This document shows positions 8,927-17,359 of a DNA stretch of 48,650 nt, piece after piece. Under the pieces are notes generated by a model that was not told where the DNA came from, did no database searches, and worked only from the letters and a program-made list of their open reading frames with translations. How positions within the stretch are numbered: position 1 is the first letter of the stretch; each line of letters opens with the position of its first letter. The stretch spans positions 18,628 to 67,277 of the forward strand of contig JAIVJJ010000028.1 of NCBI GenBank assembly GCA_020200095.1, written 5' to 3'. The translations under genes and the position numbers were made by a program. Source of the stretch: Acidobacteriota bacterium. Lineage in GTDB: Bacteria; Acidobacteriota; Blastocatellia; Pyrinomonadales; Pyrinomonadaceae.

Positions 8927-9531
8927 ATGAAAGAAACAAAAATCTGTGTTCTTTTTATCTTGGCGATTGCTTTCACAGCTTGCCAACAACCGGCGAACTC
9001 ACCGCAGTCGAATCAAACGGCGAATACAAACACGAATGCGGCAAACGCGAGTAATCAATGGGACAAATACGTCGAAGGATTTTTGAACGAATATTTTACA
9101 ACGAATCCGCAATTTGCCGTTTATCAAGGAAAGCACGAGTTTGACGGGAAATTGCCCGACTGGAGCGAGGAAGGTTTGAAGAAAGAAATTGTGCGTCTGA
9201 AAGCAGAGCGTGATAAAGCTACTGCTTTCAAAAACGAGCAGTTGGACGAAAGACAGAGATTTGAAAGAGATTATTTAATCGCGCAAATTGACAAAGATTT
9301 ATTCTGGCGCGAAACCGCCGACCAGCCGCACACGAATCCGTATTTTTATTCGGATTCGCTCGACCCGGACGTTTATGTTTCACGCGAATACGCGCCGCTC
9401 GACACACGAATAAAATCTTACACGGCTTACGCCAAAAATGTTCCGAACGCGCTCGCGCAAATCAAAACAAATCTAAAGCTCCCGCTTCCGAAGACATTAG
9501 TAAAAATCGGGCGCACGACGATTGGCGGGCT
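8927..9531 (+). pseudogene. DUF885-family lipoprotein, 3' end lost by fusion
   Basis: The ATG at 8927 starts a lipoprotein signal (MKETKICVLFILAIAFTAC, cysteine at the lipobox), then a Gln/Asn-rich linker and about 150 residues that look like the N-terminal helical part of DUF885 proteins (LNEYFTTNPQFAVYQGKHEFDG; later KTNLKLPLPKTLVKIG). DUF885 proteins usually have around 550-600 residues and carry zinc-binding histidines in the missing half. Near 9531 the sequence switches in a different reading frame to an amidohydrolase. The formal open frame runs on to 9679 as nonsense. The gene is therefore truncated by a deletion that also removed the beginning of its neighbour. It begins ten bases after the aldehyde dehydrogenase stop. 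Confidence 0.7.
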
Positions 9532-10170
9532 GGGCGGCTTAATTTTTCCGAAAGCGAGATTGAAAACATTATCAGAGAATCGCTCAAATTCAACCAGCCG
9601 CTTCTGCTGCACTGCGTTGGCGACCGCGCTTGCCAAGCAGCTTTCGACGCGATGGAAAAAGTCGGAAACGGAAAAATAGACTGGACGAAAAAACGGTTGC
9701 GCGTCGAACACGGCGAAATGGTTGTTGACGATTTGCTGGAACGCGCCAAAAAACTCGGAGTAGTTGTCGTGCAAAACCCGACGCATTTTACCGATGGCGA
9801 ACTCGAACGATCGCGCTGGGGCGGCGGCAAAAGCCGGATTCGCTCGATGATTGAAATGGGCGTTCCGTTCGCTCTCGGCTCTGACGGTCCGATAAATCCG
9901 TTTCTGAATATTATGCTCGCCGCGATTCATCCAGATAACCCTTCGCAGGCAATTTCACGCGAGCAAGCCGTCCGCGCCTACACCATCGGCTCGGCTTTTG
10001 CCGAATTTACCGAAACGCAAAAAGGAATTCTGGCAAAAGGAAAACTGGCGGATTTAGCCGTGCTGTCGCAGGATATTTTCAGCGTTTCGCCTGGTGAACT
10101 GCCGAAAACACAAAGCGTCTTAACTATCGTCGGCGGAAAAATCGTCTACGATGCAAAAGTTTTTAAGTGA
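9532..10170 (+). pseudogene. Amidohydrolase (amidohydrolase-3 type), N-terminal half lost
   Basis: Read from about 9532 in the frame ending at 10170, the sequence encodes about 212 residues of the C-terminal half of a YtcJ-like amidohydrolase: GRLNFSESEIENII, LLLHCVGDRA (a metal-ligand histidine), RVEHGEMV (second histidine), FALGSDGPINPF (the aspartate) and a closing GKLADLAVLSQDIF strand. The N-terminal metal motif HxH and about half of the barrel are absent, and no proper start exists. The part is joined out of frame to the DUF885 fragment. Such enzymes hydrolyse C-N bonds of cyclic or amide substrates, but this copy cannot be active as it stands. Confidence 0.72.
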
Positions 10171-10175
10171 CTTAT

Positions 10176-11034
10176 ATGAAACGATTATTTTTGGTTTTAA
10201 TTGCGCTGATTATTTTTGGAAACGCTGCCTATTCGCAGGCAACACCTAACGGCGCGATTGTCGAACAAACCTCTTGCCCGCCGAAAACCGTCGGGACTTA
10301 TGAGCAATATTTCGAGACGGCTAAAAACGTTTACGCGAAGCAAATCGAAGACGCGAAAAAAGACAATATCAAATTAGAAATGCCGACGGATTTTTCAAAG
10401 CGAATTCTAAACCGCGAAGAATTTGAACGACGCAAGGCTTATACGGGAATTGATTGCCAACGCATTAAATACTGGAGCGACGGCTTGAAAGTCGTCGGCT
10501 ACATTTGGAAGCCGAAAAACAGCACTGGCAAAAAGTTCCCGCTCATCATTTTTAATCGCGGCGGAAATCGTGAACGAAGCAAACTTGAGCCATGGATGGC
10601 AGGCGGATTTTATGATTTCGTTTCAAACGGCTTTGTCGTCATCGCGTCGCAGTATCGCGGCGTTGACGGCGGCGAAGGAAAAGAGGAATACGGCGGCGCG
10701 GATGTGCGCGATGTGTTGAATCTGATTCCGCTTGCCAAATCGCTCGGCTATGCGGATATGAACAATGTTTTTATGTTCGGAAATTCGCGCGGCGGAATGA
10801 TGACGTATCTCGCGCTCAAAAACAACATTCCGGTTAATGCGGCGGCGGTGATGAGCGGCGTAACCGATTTATTCGGCAACGCAGAATCGAACTTTAGCAT
10901 TTGCCCAAAGATTACAGGAACTCGGCAAAACTTACGAGCTAATCATTTACGCGGACGGCGACCACGGGTTGTCGTTAAATAGAACGGACAGTGATAAAAG
11001 AGTTTTGGAATGGTTCAAAAAATATATGAAATGA
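10176..11034 (+). pseudogene. Secreted S9-type alpha/beta hydrolase with internal deletion and frameshift
   Basis: Starts with a signal peptide (MKRLFLVLIALIIFGNAAYSQ). The hydrolase core shows the oxyanion region NRGGNRERS and the nucleophile elbow MFGNSRGGMM. After VTDLFGNAE near 10890 the normal product is lost. The correct C-terminus continues in another frame (QELGKTYELI, then DGDHGLSLNRTD with the catalytic histidine, ending EWFKKYMK at 11034). The stretch with the catalytic aspartate is missing, so an out-of-frame deletion of several tens of codons is inferred. The open frame as it stands stops at 10982 after a nonsense tail. The start lies eight bases beyond the preceding stop. Confidence 0.72.
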
Positions 11035-11074
11035 TTGAGTTGTTCTTCGAGGATTTCTTTAAAGGAGAAGATTT

Positions 11075-11821
11075 ATGAGGCAAATTATTACATTGGCAGC
11101 GGTTTTAATAAGTTTGGCTTTTTCGGCGTTCGGTCAGGGTGAGCGCACAAATGGCGCGGAATCCGGCAAAATTATTGAGGAAGTAAAAAAGGCAGCGAGT
11201 GAATTAAGCGAGGCGATTGCGCGGCGCGATGAAAACGCTCTCAAACTTATTCTCGCCGACGATTACACTTTCGTTCATTCGACCGGAAATGTTGACGATA
11301 AGACGTTGCGCATCGAAAAAATAAAGGCGAATAAATTGCCAACCATTGAATCATCGTCCCGCGACAATGTGCGGTATCGCGTTTATGACAAAACGGTCGT
11401 CATCAGTTCCGACACACGGCAGAAATCCGAGTTAAACGGGATAAAGCGTGAAATACATCTTCGCGGAATTATGGTCTGGGTGAAAAATCAGGGATGCTGG
11501 CAGCTCGTCGCGCAACAGTCAACGCGCATTCAGCCGGAGCGAACGGCAATCACGCTCGAACCGAAAATTCTCGACCTTTATGTCGGGCAATATGAACTCG
11601 CTCCCAACTTGTTTTTCACCGTTACGCGCGAAGGCAATTCGGTGTTCGGGCAGCAAACGAATGGAAGAAAACTGGACTTAACGGCAGAATCAGAAACAAA
11701 ATTTTTTGTCGAAGGATTAAACGCGCAGATACAATTTTACAAAAACGAAAAGGGCGCGTTTGATAGTGTCGGCATCCGCATCGGAACAGGACAGGAAATG
11801 ATTGGGAAAAAGGTTAAATAA
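11075..11821 (+). CDS. Secreted DUF4440 (NTF2-like) protein
   Basis: A 248-residue exported protein with signal peptide (MRQIITLAAVLISLAFSAFGQ). Residues of about 35-150 form an NTF2-like DUF4440 domain (LSEAIARRDENALKLILADDYTFVHSTG, closing with MVWVKNQGCWQLVAQQSTRI). Residues of about 160-248 form a second beta-rich domain of the DUF3471 type (LDLYVGQYELAPNLFFTVTREG). The NTF2 fold is a small cone that binds ligands or catalyses simple reactions; no function can be assigned. A good Shine-Dalgarno sequence (AAAGGAG) precedes the start. The stop codon directly abuts the ATG of the following amidohydrolase (TAAATG), so the two are probably cotranscribed. Confidence 0.75.
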   Translation: MRQIITLAAVLISLAFSAFGQGERTNGAESGKIIEEVKKAASELSEAIARRDENALKLILADDYTFVHSTGNVDDKTLRIEKIKANKLPTIESSSRDNVRYRVYDKTVVISSDTRQKSELNGIKREIHLRGIMVWVKNQGCWQLVAQQSTRIQPERTAITLEPKILDLYVGQYELAPNLFFTVTREGNSVFGQQTNGRKLDLTAESETKFFVEGLNAQIQFYKNEKGAFDSVGIRIGTGQEMIGKKVK

Positions 11822-13164
11822 ATGAACGAAACGCAAACTAAAATCACTCAAATAACATTTTTAATTGCGCTTTCGCTCTTTGTTTTCACGAACGCTTTTG
11901 CTCAATCCCTTGTCTTTCGCAACGTCACGCTGATTGATATGCGAGGCGAGCAGCCGCAGCCGAATATGACGGTTATCGTTTCGGGCAATCGCGTAGCGAA
12001 AATCGGCAAAAATCTGAGAATTCCAAAAAACGCCGAAATCGTTGATGCAACCGGCAAGTTTCTGATTCCCGGACTCTGGGACAATTACACTTACACGCTT
12101 GAAGCAGTCAAAAATAACTTTCCGTTTTTTGAATTGTTGATTGCTCATGGCGTAACGGGCGTGCGCGATGTCGGAACGTCAATGAATTTGACCGAAGCGG
12201 CGAAATTGAGAGAAGAAATCAACGCCGGAAAAGCTCTCGCGCCGCGTCTGTTTTACGCCGGAAATGTTCTCATCGGCGAAATGCCTCCGCGCCGGAGCAA
12301 TCGCTGGACGGGAATTTCGACAATCGTCAAAACAACAGAAGAAGCGAAAAAAGTCGTCGAATCGCTTGCCCGCGCAGGTGTTGACCACATCAAAACGGAA
12401 AAACGCACGCCGCCCGAAATCTTAAAAGAAATCATCCGCGCGGCGCACAAATATAAATTGCCGGTCGTCGGCGTTCCGCCCTCTTTTATCATTGACGCTT
12501 CAAACGACGGTTTGGATTGCGTCGAGCATTCGGCGGAGATTTTCCGAGCGACTTCCAATAAGCGCAACGAGTATTACGCGCTTTACCGCGACCGCACGAT
12601 TGATAAGATGACGATGGACGAAAGTTATGCGTTTTTCGGCACGATGGAAACGGACGTGCCTTACTACGAAGAAACTCTCAAAACTCTGGCGCGCAATCGA
12701 ACCTGCGTCGTCACGAATGCCGCGCAGACAAATACTTTCATCGGAGATTTTGAATTAATTGACAACACGCGCCGCCGCTTCAAAACCGAAGCGCAGCTCA
12801 AGGTCGATTTGCACAAAGCCGGAGTATTGCTGCTTGCCGGAACGCAGTTGAGCTACGATACCGTCGGAACGCCCGGACTCGTTTTGCACGACGAACTTAA
12901 TTTGTTTGTCCGAGCCGGTATGTCGCCGTTCGAGGCTCTGAAAACCGCGACCGCCAATCGGCAAAATTTATGCGGCGCGAAAAAGATTTGGGAACGATTG
13001 AAAAGGGCAAACTCGCCGATTTGATTTTGCTCGACGCAAACCCGCTCGCCGATATTTCAAACACCAGAAAAATAAACTCGGTGGTTGCCAACGGTAAATT
13101 ACTCGACCGAAAAACTCTGGACAAAATGCTTGCCGACGTTGAAGCGACGGCGAAAAAGAAATAA
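11822..13164 (+). pseudogene. Secreted amidohydrolase with single-base frameshift near the 3' end
   Basis: A signal peptide (to about residue 28, NAFAQS) is followed by an amidohydrolase fold: VTLIDMRG opening strand, DATGKFLIPGLWD (an atypical form of the metal site with YTYT where HxH is usual), GVTGVRDVGT, EHSAEIF, and GTQLSYD. Near 12957 the frame breaks. As written it ends at 13024 with nonsense, whereas the other frame gives FMRREKDLGTIEKGKLADLI to a stop at 13164. Adding one C to the AATCGG at 12955-12960 would restore ATANPAKFMRRE, the expected family sequence. So one base is missing, by mutation or by sequencing error. The start abuts the previous stop. Confidence 0.75.
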
Positions 13165-13212
13165 TAATGACTGTTAAAAAATCTAACAAGCATCCGTAAC
13201 GAAAATAAAATT

Positions 13213-14262
13213 ATGAATCCAACAGAACAAAAAACAACAATTTCAGAAGCCGTGCGAAAGCACAAGGAATTTCTTTTTCCGGCGGTCGCCACTTATTACC
13301 AGGAGCCGCTCGCGCTCGTTCGGGGCGAAGGCGAATACGTCTGGGACGACGCTGGCAATCGTTACCTCGACTGCTTCGGCGGCGTGCTGACGGTCAGCGT
13401 CGGACACGCGAATCCGAAAATCAACGCGGCGATTATTGAGCAAGTCAATAAAATTTCGCATACGTCCGCGCTTTACGCGAATCCGAATCAGTCAGATTTG
13501 GCGGAGAAGCTGGCGGAAATCACGCCCGGCGATTTGAAGAAATCGTTCTTTTCGAGTTCGGGAACGGAAGCCGACGACACGGCGATTATGGCGGCGAAAC
13601 TCGCCACCGGCAGACACGAAATCGTCGTGCTTCGTCACAGCTATTCGGGCAGAAGCGCGACCGCGTTATCAAGCGTTGGACACTCGACGTGGCGACCGCT
13701 TCCCTCTCAGGTGGCGGGAATCGTCCACGCCCGCGCTCCATATTGCTATCGCTGTCCTTTTAATTTGAAACCGGAAAGCTGCGGCGCGGCGTGCGCCGAA
13801 GATGTTAGGGACGTAATCGAAACGACGACGACCGGCGAAATCGCGGCGTTTATGGCTGAACCGATTTTAGGTGTCGGCGGTTTCATCGTGCCGCCCGCCG
13901 GATATTTTGAACGGGTCGAAGAAATCACCCGAAAGCACGGCGGACTTTTTATCGCCGACGAAGTGCAGACCGGCTGGGGACGCACGGGCGACAAATGGTT
14001 TGGAATCGAGCATTGGGACGTAAAACCCGACATCATGGGTTTGATGCAGGGCATCGAACTTGTAAAAAACCGCAAAACGAAAGAGCCTGCACCCGAAGCC
14101 GTTCTAAAAGTTTTTGAAGAAACCAAACGGCAAGGCGTTCTCATCGGCAAAGGCGGGCTTTACGGCAACGTGATTCGCACGGGAATGATGCTCAATTCGA
14201 CGAAAGACAATGTTGATGAACTCGTTGCCGCGCTTGATAAGAGCTTTGCTTTATGTGAATAA
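13213..14262 (+). pseudogene. Class III aminotransferase with in-frame deletion removing the PLP lysine
   Basis: A class III PLP-dependent aminotransferase of the alanine-glyoxylate / beta-alanine-pyruvate kind, here 349 residues against about 430-450 in the family. The N-terminal part is normal (YVWDDAGNRYLDCFGGV, FFSSSGTEADDTAIM, FIADEVQTGWGRTG). At 14034-14040 the text jumps from VKPDIM straight to GLMQGIELVKNRKTKEPAPE. Family members have about 90-100 residues between these points, including the AKGxGNG motif whose lysine forms the Schiff base with PLP. The frame is kept, so a protein could be made, but it should not transaminate. In the pathway it would have converted beta-alanine to malonic semialdehyde. 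Confidence 0.8.
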
Positions 14263-14309
14263 CAAGCCGCGAAATTTTATCGGTTAAAAGGGAAAACACA
14301 GATCAAATT

Positions 14310-15812
14310 ATGATGAAAAATAAAATTACCAAGTCATTCGTTTTACTGTTGCTGCTCGGCACATTCGCGTTCGGGCAGGACAAGGTTAAGATTCTTGACA
14401 AATACATCGAGGTGGCGCGCAAAAATTGGCAAGTGCCGGGAATGTCGGTGACGGTCGTCCGCGACCGACAGGTGCTTTTGTCGAAAGGCTACGGCGTGCG
14501 CGAGTCGGGCAAAGCGGCGGCGGTTGACGCTTCGACGCTGTTCGGCGCGATGTCCACGACCAAGGCGATGACAGCCGTTGCGATGGGCATTCTCGTGGAT
14601 GAAGGCAAAGTCGGCTGGGACGATAAAGTCACCAAACACCTGCCCGATTTTCGCGTCGCCGATTCGTATGTGACCGGAGAGATTCGCGTCCGCGATTTAT
14701 TCACGCACAACGCCGGTTTGCCGAATGCCGATTTTCTCTGGACGCGCGACGAATTGTCGAGCGACGGAATCGTCAGCCGGATGCAGTATGCCAAGCCGTC
14801 CTATCCGTTTCGCGCCGGGTTTGTCTATCACAACGTGATGTATCTGGTCGCCGGAAAAATCATCGAAAAAGCGAGCGGGATGACCTGGGAACGGTTTATG
14901 ACCGAGCGCGTTTTCAATCCGCTCGGTATGAAAAACACTTTCCCGACGCTTGAATCTTCGCGTGCCTATCAAAATCGGTCGGCACCTCACTTTGAAATCA
15001 AAAATCAAATCACGGTCATTCCCGAAATGGCGGTTGACACTGCTGGTCCCGCAGGTTCCGTTTGGTCAACGGCGGACGACATCGGCAAATGGATTAATTT
15101 CACGCTTTACAACACGACCGCCGACGGCAAACCGCTGCTCAGACCGGCGACTTTCAACGAGCTTTTCAAACCGCAGGTGATTCTGCCGACGATGTTTTAT
15201 CCGACCTTCCGTCTGACAAAACCGCATTGGACGACTTACGGACTCGGCTGGTTTCAGCACGACTATCGCGGCGAGATGGTCAATTTTCATACGGGCAGCC
15301 TCGCCGGGCGCACCGCCATCATCGGCTTGCTGCGCGACAAAAAACTTGGCGTTTATATCTTCGGCAATCTCGACCACGCCGAACTGCGGCACGCGCTGAT
15401 GTATAAAGTTTTCGACCTGTTTGCCTTCGACGACAACAGACGCGACTGGAGCGCCGAGATGAAAGTTTTATACGACGGCATCAAGGCGGAAGCCGCCAAA
15501 GCCAGAGAAGCAAGCCGCGCCGCCCGGCAGACTAACACCAAGCCGACGCTTCCGCTCGATGCTTATGCGGGCAAATACTTTGACCCGTATTACGGCTCAA
15601 TCGAGTTGCAAATGGTCGAAGGAAAACTCCGCGCCATCATCAACCGCGAAACTTACGCCGACCTCGAACACTGGGAGAAAGACTCGTTCCTGGCGAAATC
15701 AAACAAGGCTTGGCAGGGCGAAGGCGTTATCAGGTTCGAGGTCAAACCCGACACCAAAGAAGTCGAATTAATTTGGGGCAGCCAAAGATTCAAGCGGCAG
15801 GTGAAGCCGTGA
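14310..15812 (+). CDS. Secreted serine hydrolase, beta-lactamase class C / penicillin-binding-protein-like
   Basis: A 500-residue exported protein with signal peptide (MMKNKITKSFVLLLLLGTFAFGQ). The beta-lactamase/transpeptidase fold shows the nucleophile motif STTK (in GAMSTTKAMTAV, about residue 82), the YHN tyrosine motif (in VYHNVMYLVAG) and the later HTGSLAGRTA in place of the KTG triad. Residues from about 400 form a DUF3471-like beta domain (YAGKYFDPYYGSIELQM). Such proteins are esterases, peptidases or amidases, not true beta-lactamases in most cases. The codon use is more GC-rich than in many neighbours. The start lacks a Shine-Dalgarno sequence and follows an ACACAGAT repeat remnant. 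The gene lies between the aminotransferase and the dihydropyrimidinase head fragment. Confidence 0.83.
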   Translation: MMKNKITKSFVLLLLLGTFAFGQDKVKILDKYIEVARKNWQVPGMSVTVVRDRQVLLSKGYGVRESGKAAAVDASTLFGAMSTTKAMTAVAMGILVDEGKVGWDDKVTKHLPDFRVADSYVTGEIRVRDLFTHNAGLPNADFLWTRDELSSDGIVSRMQYAKPSYPFRAGFVYHNVMYLVAGKIIEKASGMTWERFMTERVFNPLGMKNTFPTLESSRAYQNRSAPHFEIKNQITVIPEMAVDTAGPAGSVWSTADDIGKWINFTLYNTTADGKPLLRPATFNELFKPQVILPTMFYPTFRLTKPHWTTYGLGWFQHDYRGEMVNFHTGSLAGRTAIIGLLRDKKLGVYIFGNLDHAELRHALMYKVFDLFAFDDNRRDWSAEMKVLYDGIKAEAAKAREASRAARQTNTKPTLPLDAYAGKYFDPYYGSIELQMVEGKLRAIINRETYADLEHWEKDSFLAKSNKAWQGEGVIRFEVKPDTKEVELIWGSQRFKRQVKP

Positions 15813-15840
15813 CTTTTGATGAAAACATCGAAAATTTAAT

Positions 15841-15939
15841 ATGAAAACATTAATCAAAAACGGACGAATTGTAACGGCGGTTGACGATTACCGCGCCGAT
15901 ATTTTAATCGGAGACGAAACAACTTCACTTTGCGCCTAG
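15841..15939 (+). pseudogene. Head fragment of dihydropyrimidinase (5' end duplicate)
   Basis: From the ATG at 15841, 84 bases match the start of the intact dihydropyrimidinase at 17360 at 77 positions; the match stops abruptly after GACGAAACA. Encoded residues [10 protein letters not shown] and [11 protein letters not shown] are shared. Of the seven differences, three are synonymous, and the remaining changes are I to V, E to G and I to T. The frame then runs into a TAG at 15937-15939. The sequence after the break is the promoter of the toxin-antitoxin pair, so the junction between gene fragment and cargo is sharp. Confidence 0.9.
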
Positions 15940-15952
15940 ACTTGGCTATAAT
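15924..15952 (+). promoter_or_regulatory. Promoter of the Phd/PIN toxin-antitoxin pair
   Basis: TTCACT (15924-15929) and a consensus TATAAT (15947-15952) are 17 bases apart. They begin just where similarity to the dihydropyrimidinase head ends, and 24 bases before the antitoxin ATG. The cargo therefore appears to bring its own promoter. Confidence 0.6.
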
Positions 15953-15975
15953 GGCTAAGTCGGAGTTTAAAAATT

Positions 15976-16266
15976 ATGAGAACGACAAACATTGCCGAAC
16001 TGAAGAACCATTTGAGCAGTTTTTTAGCCGACGTAAAACGCGGCGAGGAAATTTTAATCAGCGATAGAAATCAACCGATTGCCAAAATTGTTCCGCTTCA
16101 CAACACTTCGGATTTTTCCGCCGAAGAATTGGCTTTGGCAGCGGCGGGGATTTTGCGTCTGCCCGAAGAAAGCGAGGCTTCCGAATCGTTTTTGAAAGAA
16201 AAACGCTCCACTTTGAAAAGCGAAACGGTAATCAAAGCCATAATTGACGAACGCGATGAAGACTGA
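15976..16266 (+). CDS. Phd/YefM-family antitoxin
   Basis: A 96-residue protein beginning MRTTNIAELKNHLSSFLADV, the typical N-terminal DNA-binding fold of Phd/YefM antitoxins (helix with conserved A/L-x-N/K-x-L, then EEILISDRNQPIAKIVP beta strands). The C-terminal half is acidic and probably disordered until it binds the toxin. Antitoxins of this kind neutralise the partner and repress the shared promoter, which is visible directly upstream. The gene overlaps the toxin start by 11 bases, the usual translational coupling. It is cargo between a dihydropyrimidinase head fragment and the intact dihydropyrimidinase. Confidence 0.88.
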   Translation: MRTTNIAELKNHLSSFLADVKRGEEILISDRNQPIAKIVPLHNTSDFSAEELALAAAGILRLPEESEASESFLKEKRSTLKSETVIKAIIDERDED

Positions 16267-16696
16267 AATTGCCTTTTGGGATACGAGTGCGATTTTGCCG
16301 CTTTGCTGTTCGCAAGTTTTTACAACAAAGTCAAAAAAGTGGCTGCGAAAATATCCGAAAATCGTCGTTTGGTGGGGAACTTCGGTTGAAATCAACAGCG
16401 GTTTGGCGAGGCTCAAACGGAACGGCGATTTAACGGAAAAAGAAACGGTCAAAGCCTTGCGTTTGTGGGAAAAACTCAAGAAGACTTGCCGCATCGTTTC
16501 GCCTGTCGAAAGAATTATCGAATTGGCAAATGATTTGCCCGAAAATTACAATTTGCGGGCGTTGGATTCGTTTCAACTAGCGGCGGCACTCGTCTGGTGT
16601 CAGGAAAAACCGCGCCGTCGCCCGTTTATTACGGCTGATGAGCAATTGGCAAAAGCGGCTGAGAAAGCAGGATTCAATGAAATTTTGTTGACTTGA
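16256..16696 (+). CDS. PIN-domain (VapC-like) ribonuclease toxin
   Basis: A 146-residue PIN domain. The start at 16256 (MKTEIAFWDTSA) overlaps the antitoxin end. All acidic positions of the PIN active site are present: the Asp in FWDTSAILPL, the Glu in SVEINSGLARL, the Asp in LRALDSFQLAAAL and the Asp in ITADEQLAKAA. PIN toxins cut specific RNAs and are held in check by the cognate antitoxin. After the stop at 16694-16696 the same frame stays open for 17 codons to 16747 (EEVSEILREIKTDLAA), which looks like a fossil C-terminus of a longer or neighbouring gene; only one base would need to differ for it to be part of the toxin. Confidence 0.88.
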   Translation: MKTEIAFWDTSAILPLCCSQVFTTKSKKWLRKYPKIVVWWGTSVEINSGLARLKRNGDLTEKETVKALRLWEKLKKTCRIVSPVERIIELANDLPENYNLRALDSFQLAAALVWCQEKPRRRPFITADEQLAKAAEKAGFNEILLT

Positions 16697-16780
16697 GAAG
16701 AAGTGTCTGAAATTTTGCGGGAAATCAAAACTGATTTGGCGGCTTAAATTGAAATAAAATATACAAAACACAGAGACATT

Positions 16781-17317
16781 ATGAAAAGGTTGTTATTAGT
16801 TTTTTGGATTTTAATTACTGTTTCGGCAGTTTTTGCTCAAACAGAAGAAACGAGCGATGAAACTTTACTGAAAAGAGCTGTTTCGCTGTCAGACAACAAA
16901 TTTCACGAACTAGAAATAAAAAGAGACGGCGTGTATTTGGACGGCACAAGAAAAAACAAATCAGACAATCTTTTTGTAACAGTTACGTTTTTGTCTGAGA
17001 CGGCTGAATATTGGGAATACGATAATTCCGGGTATTGGTTTTTACTTGGAACGGATATGGCAACCGGAATGTGTGGAATTCCACATTACGCAATGATTCA
17101 CGTTGATTCAAACGGAAATATACGAGTTTCAAAAGAAAGTCCATCAGCTTGTATTGGTGATTTTCCTATTTTGATTGAATTCAAATTAAGTTTTGATAAG
17201 CAGTGCAATCAACGCCCCATTTGGAAAATATCAAATTCATTAGAATTTGACGGCTGCACTTTTAATTGGAAAGATTTGCAAACTACACAAAAAACTAAAA
17301 CACGAAAAAGAAAGTAA
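16781..17317 (+). CDS. Secreted protein of unknown function
   Basis: A 178-residue protein with a clear signal peptide (MKRLLLVFWILITVSAVFAQ). The mature part has two cysteine-containing blocks (MATGMCGIPHYAMIHVD and SPSACIGDFPILIEF) and a third near the end (LEFDGCTFNW), with alternating hydrophobic strands and a very basic C-terminus. I recognise no family. It has lower GC and different codon use than the flanking dihydropyrimidinase. It lies between the toxin gene and the intact dihydropyrimidinase and so belongs to the same cargo block. It is preceded by an AACACAGAGAC repeat remnant and has no Shine-Dalgarno sequence. Confidence 0.6.
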   Translation: MKRLLLVFWILITVSAVFAQTEETSDETLLKRAVSLSDNKFHELEIKRDGVYLDGTRKNKSDNLFVTVTFLSETAEYWEYDNSGYWFLLGTDMATGMCGIPHYAMIHVDSNGNIRVSKESPSACIGDFPILIEFKLSFDKQCNQRPIWKISNSLEFDGCTFNWKDLQTTQKTKTRKRK

Positions 17318-17330
17318 AAAATCATTTTCT

Positions 17331-17352
17331 AACTCTGTGTTCTTTATGGCTA
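17331..17352. repeat. Decamer-type repeat remnant in the dihydropyrimidinase leader
   Basis: The stretch CTCTGTGTTC TTTATGGCTA has the period-10 form of the CTCTGTGTTC-type repeats. The complementary form AACACAGAGAC is found at 16764-16774 before the upstream gene, so the two flank that gene in inverted orientation. The remnant ends seven bases before the dihydropyrimidinase ATG, which lacks a Shine-Dalgarno sequence. Confidence 0.45.
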
Positions 17353-17359
17353 AAAAATT

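Noticed and set aside
13165-13212. A tail fragment of the aldehyde dehydrogenase before the aminotransferase
   Set aside because: AAGC...GAAAAT...AAAATTATG resembles the end of that gene and the next leader, but the agreement is too short and A-rich.
16697-16747. Separate small gene after the PIN toxin
   Set aside because: Seventeen codons (EEVSEILREIKTDLAA) with no start; more likely a fossil end or read-through extension, so it is noted under the toxin.
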